64,000 nucleotides of DNA from the NCBI GenBank assembly GCA_902806575.1, contig CADCXD010000018.1:310001-374000 (forward strand). Direction: 5' to 3'. Every line of letters begins with the position of its first letter. Position 1 is the stretch's first letter. Source of the stretch: Jackrogersella multiformis (lineage: Eukaryota; Ascomycota; Sordariomycetes; Xylariales; Hypoxylaceae). The position numbers and the translations under genes were made by a program. A model generated the notes under the pieces. It saw only the letters and a program-made list of their open reading frames with translations, made no database searches and was not told the origin of the DNA. Shown piece after piece: positions 40,287 to 52,400 of this stretch.

Positions 40287-42563
40287 ATGTTGTCCCGATC
40301 GCTCTCTAGAGCTGTAAGTTAGATCCATTTCCTCAAATTTCAATATTCAAATTTCAAAATCTTTGTGCGCGGCCCGTGACTGACCTCGTCTTGGTTCAAC
40401 AGCTTCCTCGAGCGACTCCCACAGCTGCGCGATGGGCAGCACCCTTACGGAAACCCTTAGGGTCTACCTTCGCTCGATATGAGTCGACGGAAGGAAAGGT
40501 TCAAGGTGCCGTCATTGGTATCGATCTTGGTAAGTCCACCTACTGACGCCGTCGTCACCACTCACTCTATTTTGATTATTTTGAGTATTTTGAGTATTTT
40601 GAGCCGTATACTAATATCTCCTTCTAGGTACCACGAACTCGGCCGTCGCCATTATGGAAGGCAAGGTGCCTAGAATCATTGAGAACTCGGAAGGTGAGAT
40701 AATATTATTGGCGCATTTGACCATCTCGAAATATTGACATACAGCGTAGGTGCACGAACAACTCCCTCTGTTGTCGCTTTCGCGTCAAATGGTGAACGAC
40801 TAGTCGGTGTTGCCGCAAAGCGACAGGCTGTCGTCAACCCCGAGAACACTCTTTTCGCCACCAAGCGATTGATCGGACGAAAGTTCACTGATCCTGAGGT
40901 CCAAAGGGACATCAAAGAGGTTCCCTACAAGATCGTCCAGCACTCCAATGGCGATGCCTGGGTGGAAGCTCGAGGACAGAAGTACTCTCCGTCACAGATC
41001 GGTGGCTTTGTCCTGAACAAGATGAAGGAGACTGCCGAGGCCTACCTGAGCAAGCCAGTCAAGAATGCCGTTGTCACCGTACCTGCTTACTTCAACGACT
41101 CTCAGCGCCAAGCTACCAAGGATGCCGGTCAGATCTCTGGTCTTAATGTCCTTCGTGTTGTGAACGAGCCTACCGCGGCTGCGCTGGCTTACGGTCTTGA
41201 GAAGGAGGCTGACAGAATTGTTGCTGTGTACGATCTTGGTGGCGGTACCTTCGATATCTCGGTCTTGGAGATCCAAGCCGGCGTCTTCGAGGTCAAGTCT
41301 ACAAATGGTGACACACACTTGGGTGGAGAAGATTTCGACATCCGCTTGGTTCGCCACCTCGTTCAGCAATTCAAGACCGACTCGGGTATTGACCTGTCCA
41401 ACGACCGAATGGCCATCCAGCGAATTCGTGAGGCCGCCGAGAAGGCCAAGATTGAGCTGTCCTCGTCTCTTCAGACTGATATCAGCCTGCCCTTCATCAC
41501 CGCCGACGCATCCGGCCCCAAGCACATCAACACGAAGATGACCCGATCACAGCTTGAGAGCATGATGGACCCTCTGATTACCAAGACCATCGAGCCCGTT
41601 CGCAAGGCTCTTAAGGATGCCGGCCTACAGGCGAAGGACATCCAAGAGGTTATTCTCGTCGGTGGCATGACTCGTATGCCTAAGGTTTCAGAGTCGGTCA
41701 AGAACATCTTCGGCCGCGATCCCGCCAAGTCCGTTAACCCTGACGAGGCCGTCGCCATCGGTGCTGCTATCCAGGGTGCTGTTCTCTCTGGTGAGGTCAA
41801 GGATCTCTTGCTTTTGGATGTCACTCCTCTGTCTCTCGGTATCGAGACTCTCGGTGGTGTGTTCACACGATTGATCAACCGCAACACTACTATCCCTACC
41901 AAGAAGTCCCAGGTCTTCTCTACCGCCGCCGACTTCCAGACCGCTGTCGAGATTAAGGTGTACCAGGGCGAGCGTGAGCTAGTCAAGGATAACAAGCTGC
42001 TCGGAAACTTCCAGTTGGTCGGCATTCCGCCTGCGCACCGTGGTGTTCCCCAAGTCGAGGTTACTTTCGACATCGATGCTGACTCCATTGTTCACGTCCA
42101 CGCCAAGGACAAGAGCACCAACAGGGACCAATCTATCACTATTGCCTCCGGCTCTGGTCTATCTGACACCGAGATTGAGCATATGGTTGAAGAGTCCGAG
42201 AAGTACGCCGAGCAGGACAAGGAGCGCAAGTCCGCCATCGAGTCTGCCAACCGTGCCGACAGCGTGTTAACCGACACCGAGAAAGCCCTTAACGAGTTTT
42301 CCCAGAAGCTCGACAAGACCGAGGCCGATGGAATTCGGGAGAAGATCACTGCTCTACGAGAGTTTGTGAGCAAGAACCAGTCCGGCGAGGGCACCGCCAC
42401 CGCTCAGGAAATCAAGGAGAAGACCGATGAACTGCAAATGGCCAGCCTGAACCTCTTCGACAAGATGCATAAGGCGCGCTCTGACGCGGGCGAGCCATCA
42501 GGCAGTTCCAGTTCCGGGGGTAGTGCTTCAGAGACCAAGCCCGAGGACGAGAAGAAGCCCTGA
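40287..42563 (+). CDS. ssc1: mitochondrial Hsp70 (Ssc1-type DnaK chaperone)
   Basis: This matrix Hsp70 is the ATP-driven import motor of the TIM23 translocase and a general folding chaperone. Four exons, 40287-40313, 40403-40529, 40628-40693 and 40750-42563, give 677 aa, the usual length. Residues 1-35 form an Arg-rich amphipathic presequence (MLSRSLSRALPRATPT). The ATPase domain follows with GIDLGTTNSAVA near 48-59, VYDLGGGTFDISVL and VGGMTRMPKV signatures, then the substrate-binding domain (LLLLDVTPLSLGIETLGGVF), the linker-type residues and an alpha-helical lid. The tail is SSGGSASETKPEDEKKP, without the cytosolic EEVD. The proposed intron phases restore MEGKVPRIIENSEGARTTPS across the third junction, where the acceptor is CGTAG at 40749. 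Intron 2 contains a TATTTTGAG repeat. Very high conservation makes the call firm. Confidence 0.97.
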
Positions 42564-43312
42564 ATGCATTAATCGAGATGTAGTTTTCTCGAATTACCTT
42601 AATTACCCTCGAAGCGGGGATCATAGGAGCCAGTTCTCTATACCTGTACATTACCCTGTACTCATATTTGCCGCCCTACATTATCCCCCAGCTACCACTC
42701 CGACCGAGGCGATGTCTCTTATTACGAAATCTGTGCGGGCGGGGGAAGAGGCGTTCTGAGATTTAGGGGGGGACAGCTAAAGTTTTCAAACTTGCATGCC
42801 GAAGGTAGTTAGTTCACGGGGTTTCCGACGATACGAATGAAATGGCATTTGGTGTGAAAGGTTCGGCTCGGTTATTTGAGCTTTGTATATAAGACGTTAC
42901 GACCAAGGACAAAAAAATAATAAGACATCCCCTCTCATGATCATGAATACTATTAGTTAAATTAAGCATTTTTTTCTGTGTTCTCTGTTCTGTGTTTTAT
43001 AAGGCTGGTTGGTCTAATATGTGCATCCTATCGTCTTCTAAATCCCAACTGCAGGGGTTACTGGCTAAGGACATCAAACCTCGGTGACGAACGCGTATAG
43101 CTACATGTATTCCCATCCCATCCCATCCCACCGATAATGCCCAGATCTTCAATTGGCTTCGCTCTTCCATATATCTAGCACTAAGTACCTGTTTACATAT
43201 ACCCAAATACCCCATCTATCCGTCTTCCTTGACCGCCATCATGCCCGCTACTGGGTACAAAGTAGCCCCGAAAGGCAGCACGCCCGAATAGGCCAGGTAG
43301 GTAGGTAGGTAC
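42564..43312. other. convergent intergenic region, no gene seen
   Basis: 3' flanks of Hsp70 (+) and the multicopper oxidase (-). It contains short CCCATCCCATCC repeats near 43110 and a (TAGG)n tract at 43297-43315 that runs up to the oxidase stop codon. No ORF or RNA gene is supportable. Confidence 0.6.
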
Positions 43313-46270
43313 CTAGGGCGGAAACGAACCAGCAGCCGCCTCGTCGCAGAGGCCCAGGCTCTGCTGCTTCGCCGACGGGTCCATCGCGGCGACGAGCGAG
43401 ACTAGGTCGCCGGGCCGCTCTGCTAGAGAGAGGAACATCCCGCCTGTAGGTGACGAGTGCGGGTTAGTGGGTTGGTTTGGGCCCCTTCTTTAAAAAAAGG
43501 ATGCGGATGCGGAAATGGGAAGGGGGTGGGAAGGGGATAGGGTAAAAGGGGTAAAAAGGGGTAAGGAAGAGGACAAGGAAGAGGAGAAGAACAATAAGAA
43601 CAAGACCAAACGTAAGGGGGGTGTAGGGGTATAAGTTATAATGTGTAATGTGCAAGTTGGAAAGGAGAGCAGGGAAGAGCAGACTCACCCTCGACATGCC
43701 AGGCCACGTGGCAGTGCAGGGCCCAGAGCCCCGGGTTGTCGGCGGCGATGCGCAGCACCACGTGGCCGTAGGGCGGCACCGTCACCGTGTCCCGCCGCAT
43801 CGGGTTCGCCAGGTTCCACGTCGTGCCGCCGCCGCCGGCGTCCGCGCCGAAGGCCCCGCGGCCCCAGCCTACTACTTGGAATGTGTGGCCTGTGCGGGGG
43901 GTTGTGGTTAGTATTTGGGTGTGTATATACATACATAGTATAGAGAGGGGGAGTGAGAGATTTGTTGCTGCTTAGGTAGTTGGTTGGATTTGCGTTTACA
44001 GCAGGCGGTGCGGGTTGGGTTGGGTGTACGTACCACTATAGATAGGGGTTGGCGGTTAGTTGAGGTAGCAGAAAAGGCAGAAGAAGATAACAAGGATAGA
44101 AAGGATAGAAAGGAGAGGAGAGGGGAGACTGACTGCAAGTGCCACGGGTGCTCCATCGCGTCCCGCGAGTTGATGACTATCTGCGCCCCCTGCCCAGCGT
44201 CCGGGATGTGCAGAACCTGCTGGCCCAGCCCGAAGTCCCAGCTGTTATACGAGTTCGCCCTGTCGGGGGTGAACTGCTGCTCCACCGCCTTCCAGAGCGT
44301 CGCGTTGTGGGGGAGCGGCGAGTATGATGTCTGTTGTATTTGTTAGTTAGTCGTAAGTTGTTATTTGTTAGTTATTATTTGTTATTTGCTAGTTGTCATT
44401 ATTGTTTTAGGTGGTAGACATTTAGGTAAAGAAGGCTTTCCCTCTTGGTGAACATATCGGCTCTAAACCAAACTAGGAAGGATACTAGGTAGATGCGTAG
44501 GTAGAATAGAGAGGAGGCAGAAACATAGGTAGATACTACGGAAAGGTTAGATAATACCTTATTAACGAAAATCCGATTCACGTCCTGCGCCTGCCGGAAC
44601 GCGTACTTGATGTAGTGCATATTAGCCTCGCTGACGTTGACGGCGGGCTGCCTGCGCATCGGCACCGGCATGTCGAACGGCATGTCGTCGCAGCCCTCCC
44701 ATACGTCCCCCCTGAGCCCGTTGTTCTCCACGCCGTACGGGTTCGACGTGTTGCCCGCGACCCCGATCGGTTGTGGTGCGTTTACGTTACTACCACCCGC
44801 ACCGCCGCCATATATCTTGCCCCTTTCGCTATCCTCGCTCCTGTTATTCCTTTCTTCCTCTTCTTCTTCCTCTACCTCTCCTTCTTCCTCGTTATCGACA
44901 TCGACATACGAGAGCACCCCTCTGACGCCGTACCCGGCGCCCTCGAGCCCGGCGCTGGTGTACGAGGAGTACGGCAGGAAGCAGGTCCTGGGGATCGAGG
45001 CCCGCACGTAGTAGCTCCCGGCGGTCTGGTTCGCGGTCAGGATCACCGACGCGCGCTGCCCGAGGTTCAGGTACACGCCGCGGGCGGGCAGCGGCTCGAT
45101 TTCGACGCCGTCGAGCTCGACGATCGACACCGTGTGGTTGTCCACGCTGAACCAGTACGAGAAGAAGCTGGACGCGTTGATGAGGCGCAGACGCACTGTC
45201 TGCCCCGTGCGGACTTGGGTCGTGTAGAGGTTTCCGCCTGTGCAGTTGTCGTCGTCGTCGTTGTTGGTGGTTGTGATTAAGGGGTTCGAGGACCGAGATG
45301 GGGGAAACGTGGTTGAGGCGATGGAGCAGTTGTATGTGTTCTGCCCGTTCAGCAAGATGTTGTCTGCCAGCGGCTCGACACCCGATTCGGAGGGTGCCCA
45401 TTTGGATGTTGGGTCGAGGTAGCTTTTCAGTATCTACATTTACGCGAGATATTCGCAGTTAGTAAATATATATCCTTCCCAAACATAATAAAGTAGCAAA
45501 TCCTCGCCCTCGGGGATATCTCACAGCAGCCCCGTAAGTATGATACACATCCGACACGAAAACCAGCTTCTCGCCATCGGTCGCCGGGACCATCTCGCCC
45601 GGGTCGCGGATAACCTAAGCAGCAAGCACAGTCAGCAAGCCGAACCACGAACCGCGGTTGTTATACTCGGGGCCAAACCGACAATAGCCCCGTAGGCGCC
45701 GTCGCCGTACTGCACGGAGGAGTGGGCGTGCCACCAGAAAGTGCCCCTCTGGCCGTCGACGCGGAACTCGTACGTGAAGCCGCGGCCGGGCGGGATCCCG
45801 CACTGCGACATGCCCGCCGCGCCGTCCATCCACGGCGAGCCCTGCTGGTTGATGCCGTGCCAGTGGATCGACGTGCTGCGGTTCGCCAGCAGGTTGTTCA
45901 CGCGCACCCTGACCGTGTCGCCCGCGTTGGCCTCGATCAGCGGCCCCGGCGACCGCCCGTTGACCAGCACCATCGGTTTCCGGAACCCGTCCGGCGGAGC
46001 GGCATACACGGTCTTATATCGAGGAAATCCTCGCCCGAGGCTGAGGCCCAGAGCCAGCGCCGCGACGAAGAGGCAGAGGAGCGAACAGACGAAGATACGC
46101 AAGGAAACCGTTCGCTGCCGAGGCTGCTTCTCGGAAAAGAAAAGAGGTATATCGCTGGTGCCTGCCCAGGGTGTTTTCGACGGCCACAGGTGATCGTCAA
46201 GCTTCGGGCTGCTTTCGCTGTCGGGCATCATCAGCCTGCTCGCACTGCTTAAAGAGCGATGGTCGAACAT
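43313..46270 (-). CDS. membrane-anchored multicopper oxidase (laccase-like)
   Basis: Seven exons: 45683-46270, 45525-45614, 44558-45433, 44134-44330, 44034-44035, 43689-43889 and 43313-43443, giving 694 aa. The family couples one-electron oxidation of phenols or metals to reduction of O2 to water. All four copper motifs are present: SIHWHG (His136/138), WWHAH (His181/183), HPWHLHGH (579-586) and LHCHVAWH (643-649). Cys644 and His579/649 are type-1 ligands; the axial position is Met654. A hydrophobic segment at 56-78 follows 55 polar residues without an N-terminal signal, so a type II membrane anchor with a lumenal or extracellular catalytic part is predicted. Domain 2 carries a Glu-rich acidic insertion and many NXS/T sites. 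The 2-nt exon is needed to keep frame and complete HLHGH. Intron 1 uses a GTCGGT donor. Substrate is unknown; pigment or metal oxidation are options. Confidence 0.88.
44034..44035 (-). other. 2-nt microexon (TG) of the multicopper oxidase
   Basis: Exon 4 ends CAC TTG CA before a GTCAGT donor (phase 2), and exon 6 of the model begins GC CAC ACA (phase 1), so a single intron breaks the frame. Within the intervening 244 nt, the sequence CTATAG-TG-GTACGT provides an acceptor, two exonic bases and a strong donor. Inserting TG gives CAC TTG CAT GGC CAC, i.e. HLHGH, the universal copper motif. Each flanking intron (98 and 144 nt) has its own ACTAAC branch site. Confidence 0.8.
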
Positions 46271-46580
46271 GGTGATCCATAGCGAAACACTTAGAAGAGG
46301 GGAACTCGCGGTTTTGGGCGAGATGTCGGGGGTTATCTAGGTCAGGAGTTGCGTGGTAATAGCTAGGGATGCTCAAATTCAATACTAGGTATGCAGTGTC
46401 GCAGAACGCCCTTCTGTGAGATGTACTATCACAATCTAACTTACCTTTAAGGGGCACATTCAAGGGATAATACGCACAGTTAAAGAAATACACAATAATT
46501 GACAAGATGTCTCGTGGATTGTTGATTTGATATCTATCTACTTTATGTAGATGCATGTAGATGGCTTAGACCTATGCCAA
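46271..46580. other. short intergenic (SRP68 3' flank / oxidase promoter)
   Basis: A 310-bp gap between two minus-strand genes in tandem. It must hold both the SRP68 3' UTR and the oxidase core promoter. No distinctive site is visible. Confidence 0.6.
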
Positions 46581-48548
46581 CTATCTTCCAAAGCCAAACC
46601 ATCCTCTCTTCTGCTGCTGCTGAGCTGTTTCAGCCGACTTTTGCTCGGTTCGGGGAGCTGGAGCTAGAGCTGGAGCTTTGCCGGGATAGTCGATGTAGTT
46701 CCAGGCAACGTCAAAGAATAGAGGCTTCACCGGAATAGGATCTACCTTAGGCGGGAAGTCCACAAGACGTCCCAAATCCACACCTTCTGCCGGGTACTCG
46801 AATAAGCGTTGCACCAGAGGGATCCTCGCGGCTGGCGGAATCGTGTTCGTTGCCTTCCGTCGCAGATTATCTATTTCAACAATTGCACGACATCGTTGAA
46901 GTTCCCCTTTCAAGAGTTTATGTAGGAATTGTATATCGGCCTGACGAATCTCTATGTTTCGAGGGGACGACTCTGAAGAAGCGATGCCATGCTCAGAGAA
47001 GAAACTTGTAGATTGCTCACACTCATCAAATGCATGCTTGGTAAGGACTAAGGCATTGAGTGATTGGTTAGTCAGTGAGTGTGACCGCGCAATTGAGAGA
47101 GACCTGTCTAACTGGTAAGTATTTGCGAATAGATGTGTAACTATATTTTGTAGATACTGACTTCAGGGCATAGAAATATTTGGCGGTCGCATTTAATTGC
47201 TCCAAAAGACCTTCATCGGCTGCAACACCCGGTAATTCCTTGATCGAATCGATGCTCTGTATCGTAGTATCGTAAAGGACGACTTTGTCTTTGAGACGAG
47301 AAATCTTTCTGCCGGTCGGCTCTATTTTGGGTTTCCGCGAGGAAGCATCCTTCTTAGATTTCCGAGTAGTAGTCGGTGCTGAGTCTAGTAGGGCGCCATC
47401 GTGTTCTCCGCTCAATACCCGATTGCGGCCAATTCTCCAGCTAATCATCTGATAGTTGACGGCTGTACGGGTTATCTGCAGACTCTGTATTCGAGGGTCA
47501 TTCTGAGATACGCCTTCCTCTCTTAGTTCGTCTATGGCGCGCTTGGTGGCATCTGCTGCATCCTGGCTAGCTATGAGCACATCGTCGTATGCTGCGGCCA
47601 TCTCCTTGGGGAGTATGATATCAGAAGATGCTAGCTTCTCTGCCAGACGAGCAGTTGCTGTGTCAGTAGAAGCTAGCGCGATGGCGATAGCCGCATCTTC
47701 GATCTTCACTTCTCGTGATCTCCACGTAATAGTCTGGGGTGCGTTCGGGGCGCCGACTTGGCCCTTTTGAGCATCCGAGCCACTTGTCTTCAGCAGGTCC
47801 GGGGCTAGTTTATTGATTTGTTCGACTAAAGATTCTTCTTCGGAAGGAAACGCCTTTCTGGCTATGGTTGGTATGGCCAAGGTCCTTGGAACCTTGGACT
47901 GATAGGCGGCATATCGAATAGAAGGGTCGATGGTTTCCGACAACAGGTCTTTGAAGACATCGGCCCTAATCGGGGTAGAAAGCGCGGTATATATGATACG
48001 AGCGGTCGCGTAACTTCTCAGGCAAGCCTCCCAGCTCTGTTTTTCAAACTGGGTAGCTCCTCGTATCATGGAAGCATACGCACGTGCTTCTAGAATATCG
48101 GTATCGCTGGCGCCGCTTGTAGAACTACCAGACAAGACCTCGACGAGAGCTTCGGCGGCGCGGGCGCCTTTATCGAGTCTCGATATTATGTGAGAGCGAG
48201 TCCTGCCTGTGATGCCCTTGGTGTCGGTAGAGTGGACGGCTTTAAACCTCATGGCATGGGCCCAAGCACGTTCGGCTGTTAACAATTGGAGATGAAGAAA
48301 CCTCGTTCCCGTCAGCTATATGGACACCAATATTTATTTGGTTGACACTGCGCATACTCATGGTTCTCGGACAGCTTCTCGGCTGTGATAGGCTCCCTTT
48401 TACTGAATTTGCCGCGGTTTTTGGTCACGATATTCAACCTTTTTCGACAATTGTGTAGTTTCTTAACCAACTGCCTATGGTAAGTGCTATAATCTCCGTA
48501 GAGCAAGGCCTGGTTCCTAGCCGAAACAACGAAATTCGTGATATCCAT
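46581..48548 (-). CDS. srp68: signal recognition particle subunit SRP68
   Basis: SRP68 with SRP72 binds the 7S RNA S domain and is part of the particle that targets secretory ribosomes to the ER. Three exons, 48358-48548, 47162-48301 and 46581-47103, give 617 aa. The N terminus (MDITNFVVSARNQALLYGDY...YHRQLVKKLHNCRKRLNIV) is the characteristic basic RNA-binding start. Junction 1 restores SENHEFLHLQLLTAERAWAH and junction 2 restores YFYALKSLSIARSH, both matching the family's TPR-like helices; junction 2 uses a GTCAGT donor. The C terminus has the conserved FDVAWNYIDYP segment, which binds SRP72 in known homologues, and ends GWFGFGR. A Lys/Arg-rich stretch (TRKSKKDASSRKPKIEPTGR) lies in the middle. 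It is divergently oriented from the PPR gene. Confidence 0.92.
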
Positions 48549-48597
48549 GGTGGCGTGCCTAGGTTCGAGAGTTGAGATAAAGCCTAGGTGCCGTTGC

Positions 48598-48630
<33 letters not shown>

Positions 48631-49453
48631 GGTCGTGGTCGTGGTCGTTGGTGTAAGTAGTAAGAAATAAGTAGTAAGTAAAGAAATAAGTGTTGGATGA
48701 GATTTAGTGGGGTTTGCGTAAAATCAATCTGAAGTGGGGTGTGGTGTGGGGTCGAAGTTAAAGTGTCTGGTATCTAGGTACCTACTTCGTACCTAGGTAC
48801 CTAGGTATTTATCTACCCTAGGCAGGTGGGCAGGTGGGCAGGTGTACCCACTGTATTACCTAAGGTAGGTGATACTGTGATCCATGATAGCTCGAAAAAA
48901 AAAAAGATACACCATGAAAATCGAAGCTAGGTACTTATTACTTACTTACCTCTTAACTCCTACCTATCTCATCATCGTCAAAATATTTATGGGTATTTTT
49001 CCCTTTTCCCTTTTCCTTTTCCCTTTTCCTCCAATTTCATTTCCTAGTACCTACCTACCTACCTACCTAGTGCTATATGCCATAGGTAACCTGATAATTC
49101 AGGCATGGTGTAAAAACCTCTACCGCACAGATGTGTCTATGCTCTACGTACTCGTACTATGAACCAGATGTAGAGGTTATATGAGTTTAAACAGACCCGA
49201 TTACCTAGGTATATTATGTTGTATGGTAAGTAAACATATTGCTTAAACATATTACTTAAATTCAAGTATCATGATGAGTTTGCGCCAGCAACTTCCCGAG
49301 CTACGTTAATTCTACCTTGATTCTTACACGTCTATCGTATAGTTCCGACAATGCCTTAGACAGCTTCATAAGGTCACGCTATACCCTCTATATCCTCCAT
49401 TCGACTTGTCGGCTGTCGTGCGAGGTGCGTGCTGTCTTATCTGTACCCTCCCA
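48549..49453. other. divergent promoter region (SRP68 / PPR gene)
   Basis: A 0.9-kb region with a GTTGTC/GTGGTC hexanucleotide array at about 48594-48650 in the SRP68 5' flank. CCTAGGTA palindromes lie near 48777-48810, a tandem GGCAGGTG unit near 48820-48843, a (CCTA)n tract at 49046-49070, and CCCTTTTCC repeats near 48999-49030. No separate gene is supported. Confidence 0.6.
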
Positions 49454-52400
49454 ATGCTGGAGAAGACAGCCGCCAGTTTGGAACCATGCGGCTTCCAACG
49501 AGTGGTTCCTAGCGCCACCCAGTCCATCCGATCCACGAGACAGCTTCGCAACGCCTTCTGGCAGCATGGTGCTGCTGAGCTCGAGCTCACTGCCGCATGG
49601 CAAGCTTTGATGCATGGTACTTTCGATATTAGTATGACTTCGACATCCGAAGAGAATAAGGGTTCATCCCTTAGTGCTTCAACCTTTCTGCTCGACTTCC
49701 TATACCCAAGTGGCGCTATCACCTTTATGCGCCGCTTGACCCCGACCATTCCTACCTCGCCCGCCCGTTCTAATAGCCTCCGCCATAGACAGCATTTTGC
49801 AAAAATATCCCCTCGCTTGTATACATCGTCTCTTCCTAGGCGGCAAGACAACCGTCGGCGAACCGACTCTACTACTAGCCAGAAAGCACAGGAAGCCCAA
49901 GAACCTGATAGTAGTGCCACGGCCGATGAAGTCGACACTACGAATTCAGAAGATACCAAAGTCACGGAGATGGATAAGATTCCGGATACAAATGTTAGCA
50001 ATATGGACCAGGAGGAAACTGGCATAAATATTGATGACACACCTGCGCAGCCCGAGGATCCCGAAGAGCCCGAGGATCCTGAAAAGCCTGAAGAGTCCGA
50101 CATCACTGTGGACGATAGAAATCTTCTGGAATCGGACAATTATATCGAGGCGCTCGACAACTTAATAGAAAGTGATAGCAATGACCCCGAAGACATCGAT
50201 CGAGTCTGGGCTTATTACAGGGCCCTGGATGAACCATCACAGATGGTTTACATGTACGAAGTCTTACTGTTTCTTTTAAAAGGTGGTCGACTATCAGATT
50301 CGTGGAAAGTTTCGGAGCTGTTCAATAAACTACCTTTGTCACAATGGACCAACCAGATTTTCGTGGCGGGTGTCGCAGCCGAAGTCAACTTACAGAATGA
50401 CGATCCAGCGATTGATATCTTTATTAAAGGGCTGGGACACGATCGTCTAGAGATCCCTTCTCTGGTTGATGCCCTAGACTTGGTGCTTTCGAGCGCCTTG
50501 CGGTCTTCCAATACATCCATTTTAAAACGTATATGGGAGCACTATTCCGAAATGGCCGCGCGGTGGGACATCGAGGGCATCAATTTCGAGGGAATTATGT
50601 CGCAATTGAACCATGTTGGTTCAGTTCCTGGCCTCGCAGAAAAGGCTCTCGAATTCCAGACGCGCGGCCGCCGAGAGCTTGAAGAATCAGACAGTGTCGG
50701 ACTTAGTCAGGAGGCATTAGATACCCTGCAGAGAATTCTGGTCCGCAAAGCTCTTTTGTCATGTGCCGACGACCAAGTTGTTCCTCTTCTTAACGTAACT
50801 AAGGATCCCCTTGCCTTCGAGGAGTTTTTGCGCTCGGTAGTCAAAAGGGGCCAGGCGCAACTCGGGATTGAGGTCTATCGGATATATCGTGATCTCCCCG
50901 GGAGCATGCCGAGCCACGCCGTCCTCCATGAAATATTCAAAGCCTATAATCGCCTGCACGCCTCGATTTCAACCAAGTACGCCGGGCTCGAGCTACTGTG
51001 GGGAGATTGGTATAAGTTTCATACCATCCCTTCTCGCAGAGCCTTCCAGAGATACTTGACTTTCTATGCATCCCAAGGAGATACGCACCAGGTTTACGAG
51101 CTATGGTCCAAGCTTGTGAATCTATACAGCGGCCATCCAGATTTTCCAGCCCTAGAAGGCGATGACACATTTTCACATCTCCTCCAAGTCCATGCCGTCC
51201 GAGGCGAAGCCCAAGATACGCAGCGCATGTTTAACGATATTTCGGAGAAGTTTGGCATCAAGCCAAATACCTTCGCTTGGAACATCCTCCTAAACGCCTA
51301 CGCGAAGGCTGGCGACTATGAAGGTGCTATATCTACTTTCGAAAAGATTACTGCAGAAGGAAAACCGGACCAATATACCTACGGCACAATGATGCAAATG
51401 GCCGGTGGTAGAGGTGATCTGGGATTCACGGTCGATATATACCGCCAGGGACTAAGCAGGAATATAAAACCAGATGATGCCATCCTCAGTAGCCTCGTCG
51501 ATGCGTACTGCCAGAATAATCACTTCCAGGCAGCCGAAGACATTTGTATCCGCGCAGCAAAGAATGGAATATTTACAACCCGGATGTGGAACAAGCTTCT
51601 TCGTTATCATGCTCTTCGCCGAGACCTCGCTGCCGTCAACAAAGTTCTCAATATCATGGCCGAGAAGGAGATCCCTTACAATCAATTCACATACCAGCAG
51701 TTGCTTCTAGGCCTATCATTATGCCGACAGTCGCAGCATGCTCTTAGTCTCCTCGCATCCGCCTTAAAAGACAAAATTTTTGAAGTTACCGCCGAGCATT
51801 TTCATATCGTCATGAGTGCTCTACTTGTGACCGGAGAACCCGGGCCAGTCATACGGCTTCACAAGATGATGGAGGACTACGGATTCCCGACCTCGTCTGC
51901 TAGTCTGTTCCAGCTGACTCGGGCAATTGCGCAGTGGAAAAATCTCCCTCCGAAGCAACGAGACCGTGTACCCGCAACAGAATGGCTCGGCAGAGCGCTT
52001 CGTTCATTTTATCGTATATATGGCCTTGATAGTCAAAAGATGTTAGGCAGGTTATCAACTCCAGCTCCTAAACCCGGCCAGTCAGGCGAACTGTTAGGAG
52101 AGAGCTCCGAAAAGTTCCATTTCAGCACCATGGTTTACATGCTAGTCGAGCTGAAGGATCTCGTCCAAGCTCGACAGCTCGTCGAACTTTATCGTTATAT
52201 ATTTCAAGGCCGGGAAGACCCCGGAGGAGTCTTGCCCGTCCTGATGCTCAACTCTATTATGCTCGCGGACTTCCAGGAGGAGAACTACGACCGCGTCAAC
52301 GAGACGTGGAATATTCTCTTCGAAGCCGCCAAGAAGGAAGGGCGGTCCGCTAGTCCTTTTAATTCCTCCGGCGAACAGCCACGCACGCCGAGAATCTCGC

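Noticed and set aside
43297..43315. (TAGG)n tracts as interstitial telomere repeats
   Set aside because: The unit is TAGG, not TTAGGG, and it is scattered through all intergenic gaps rather than forming one array.
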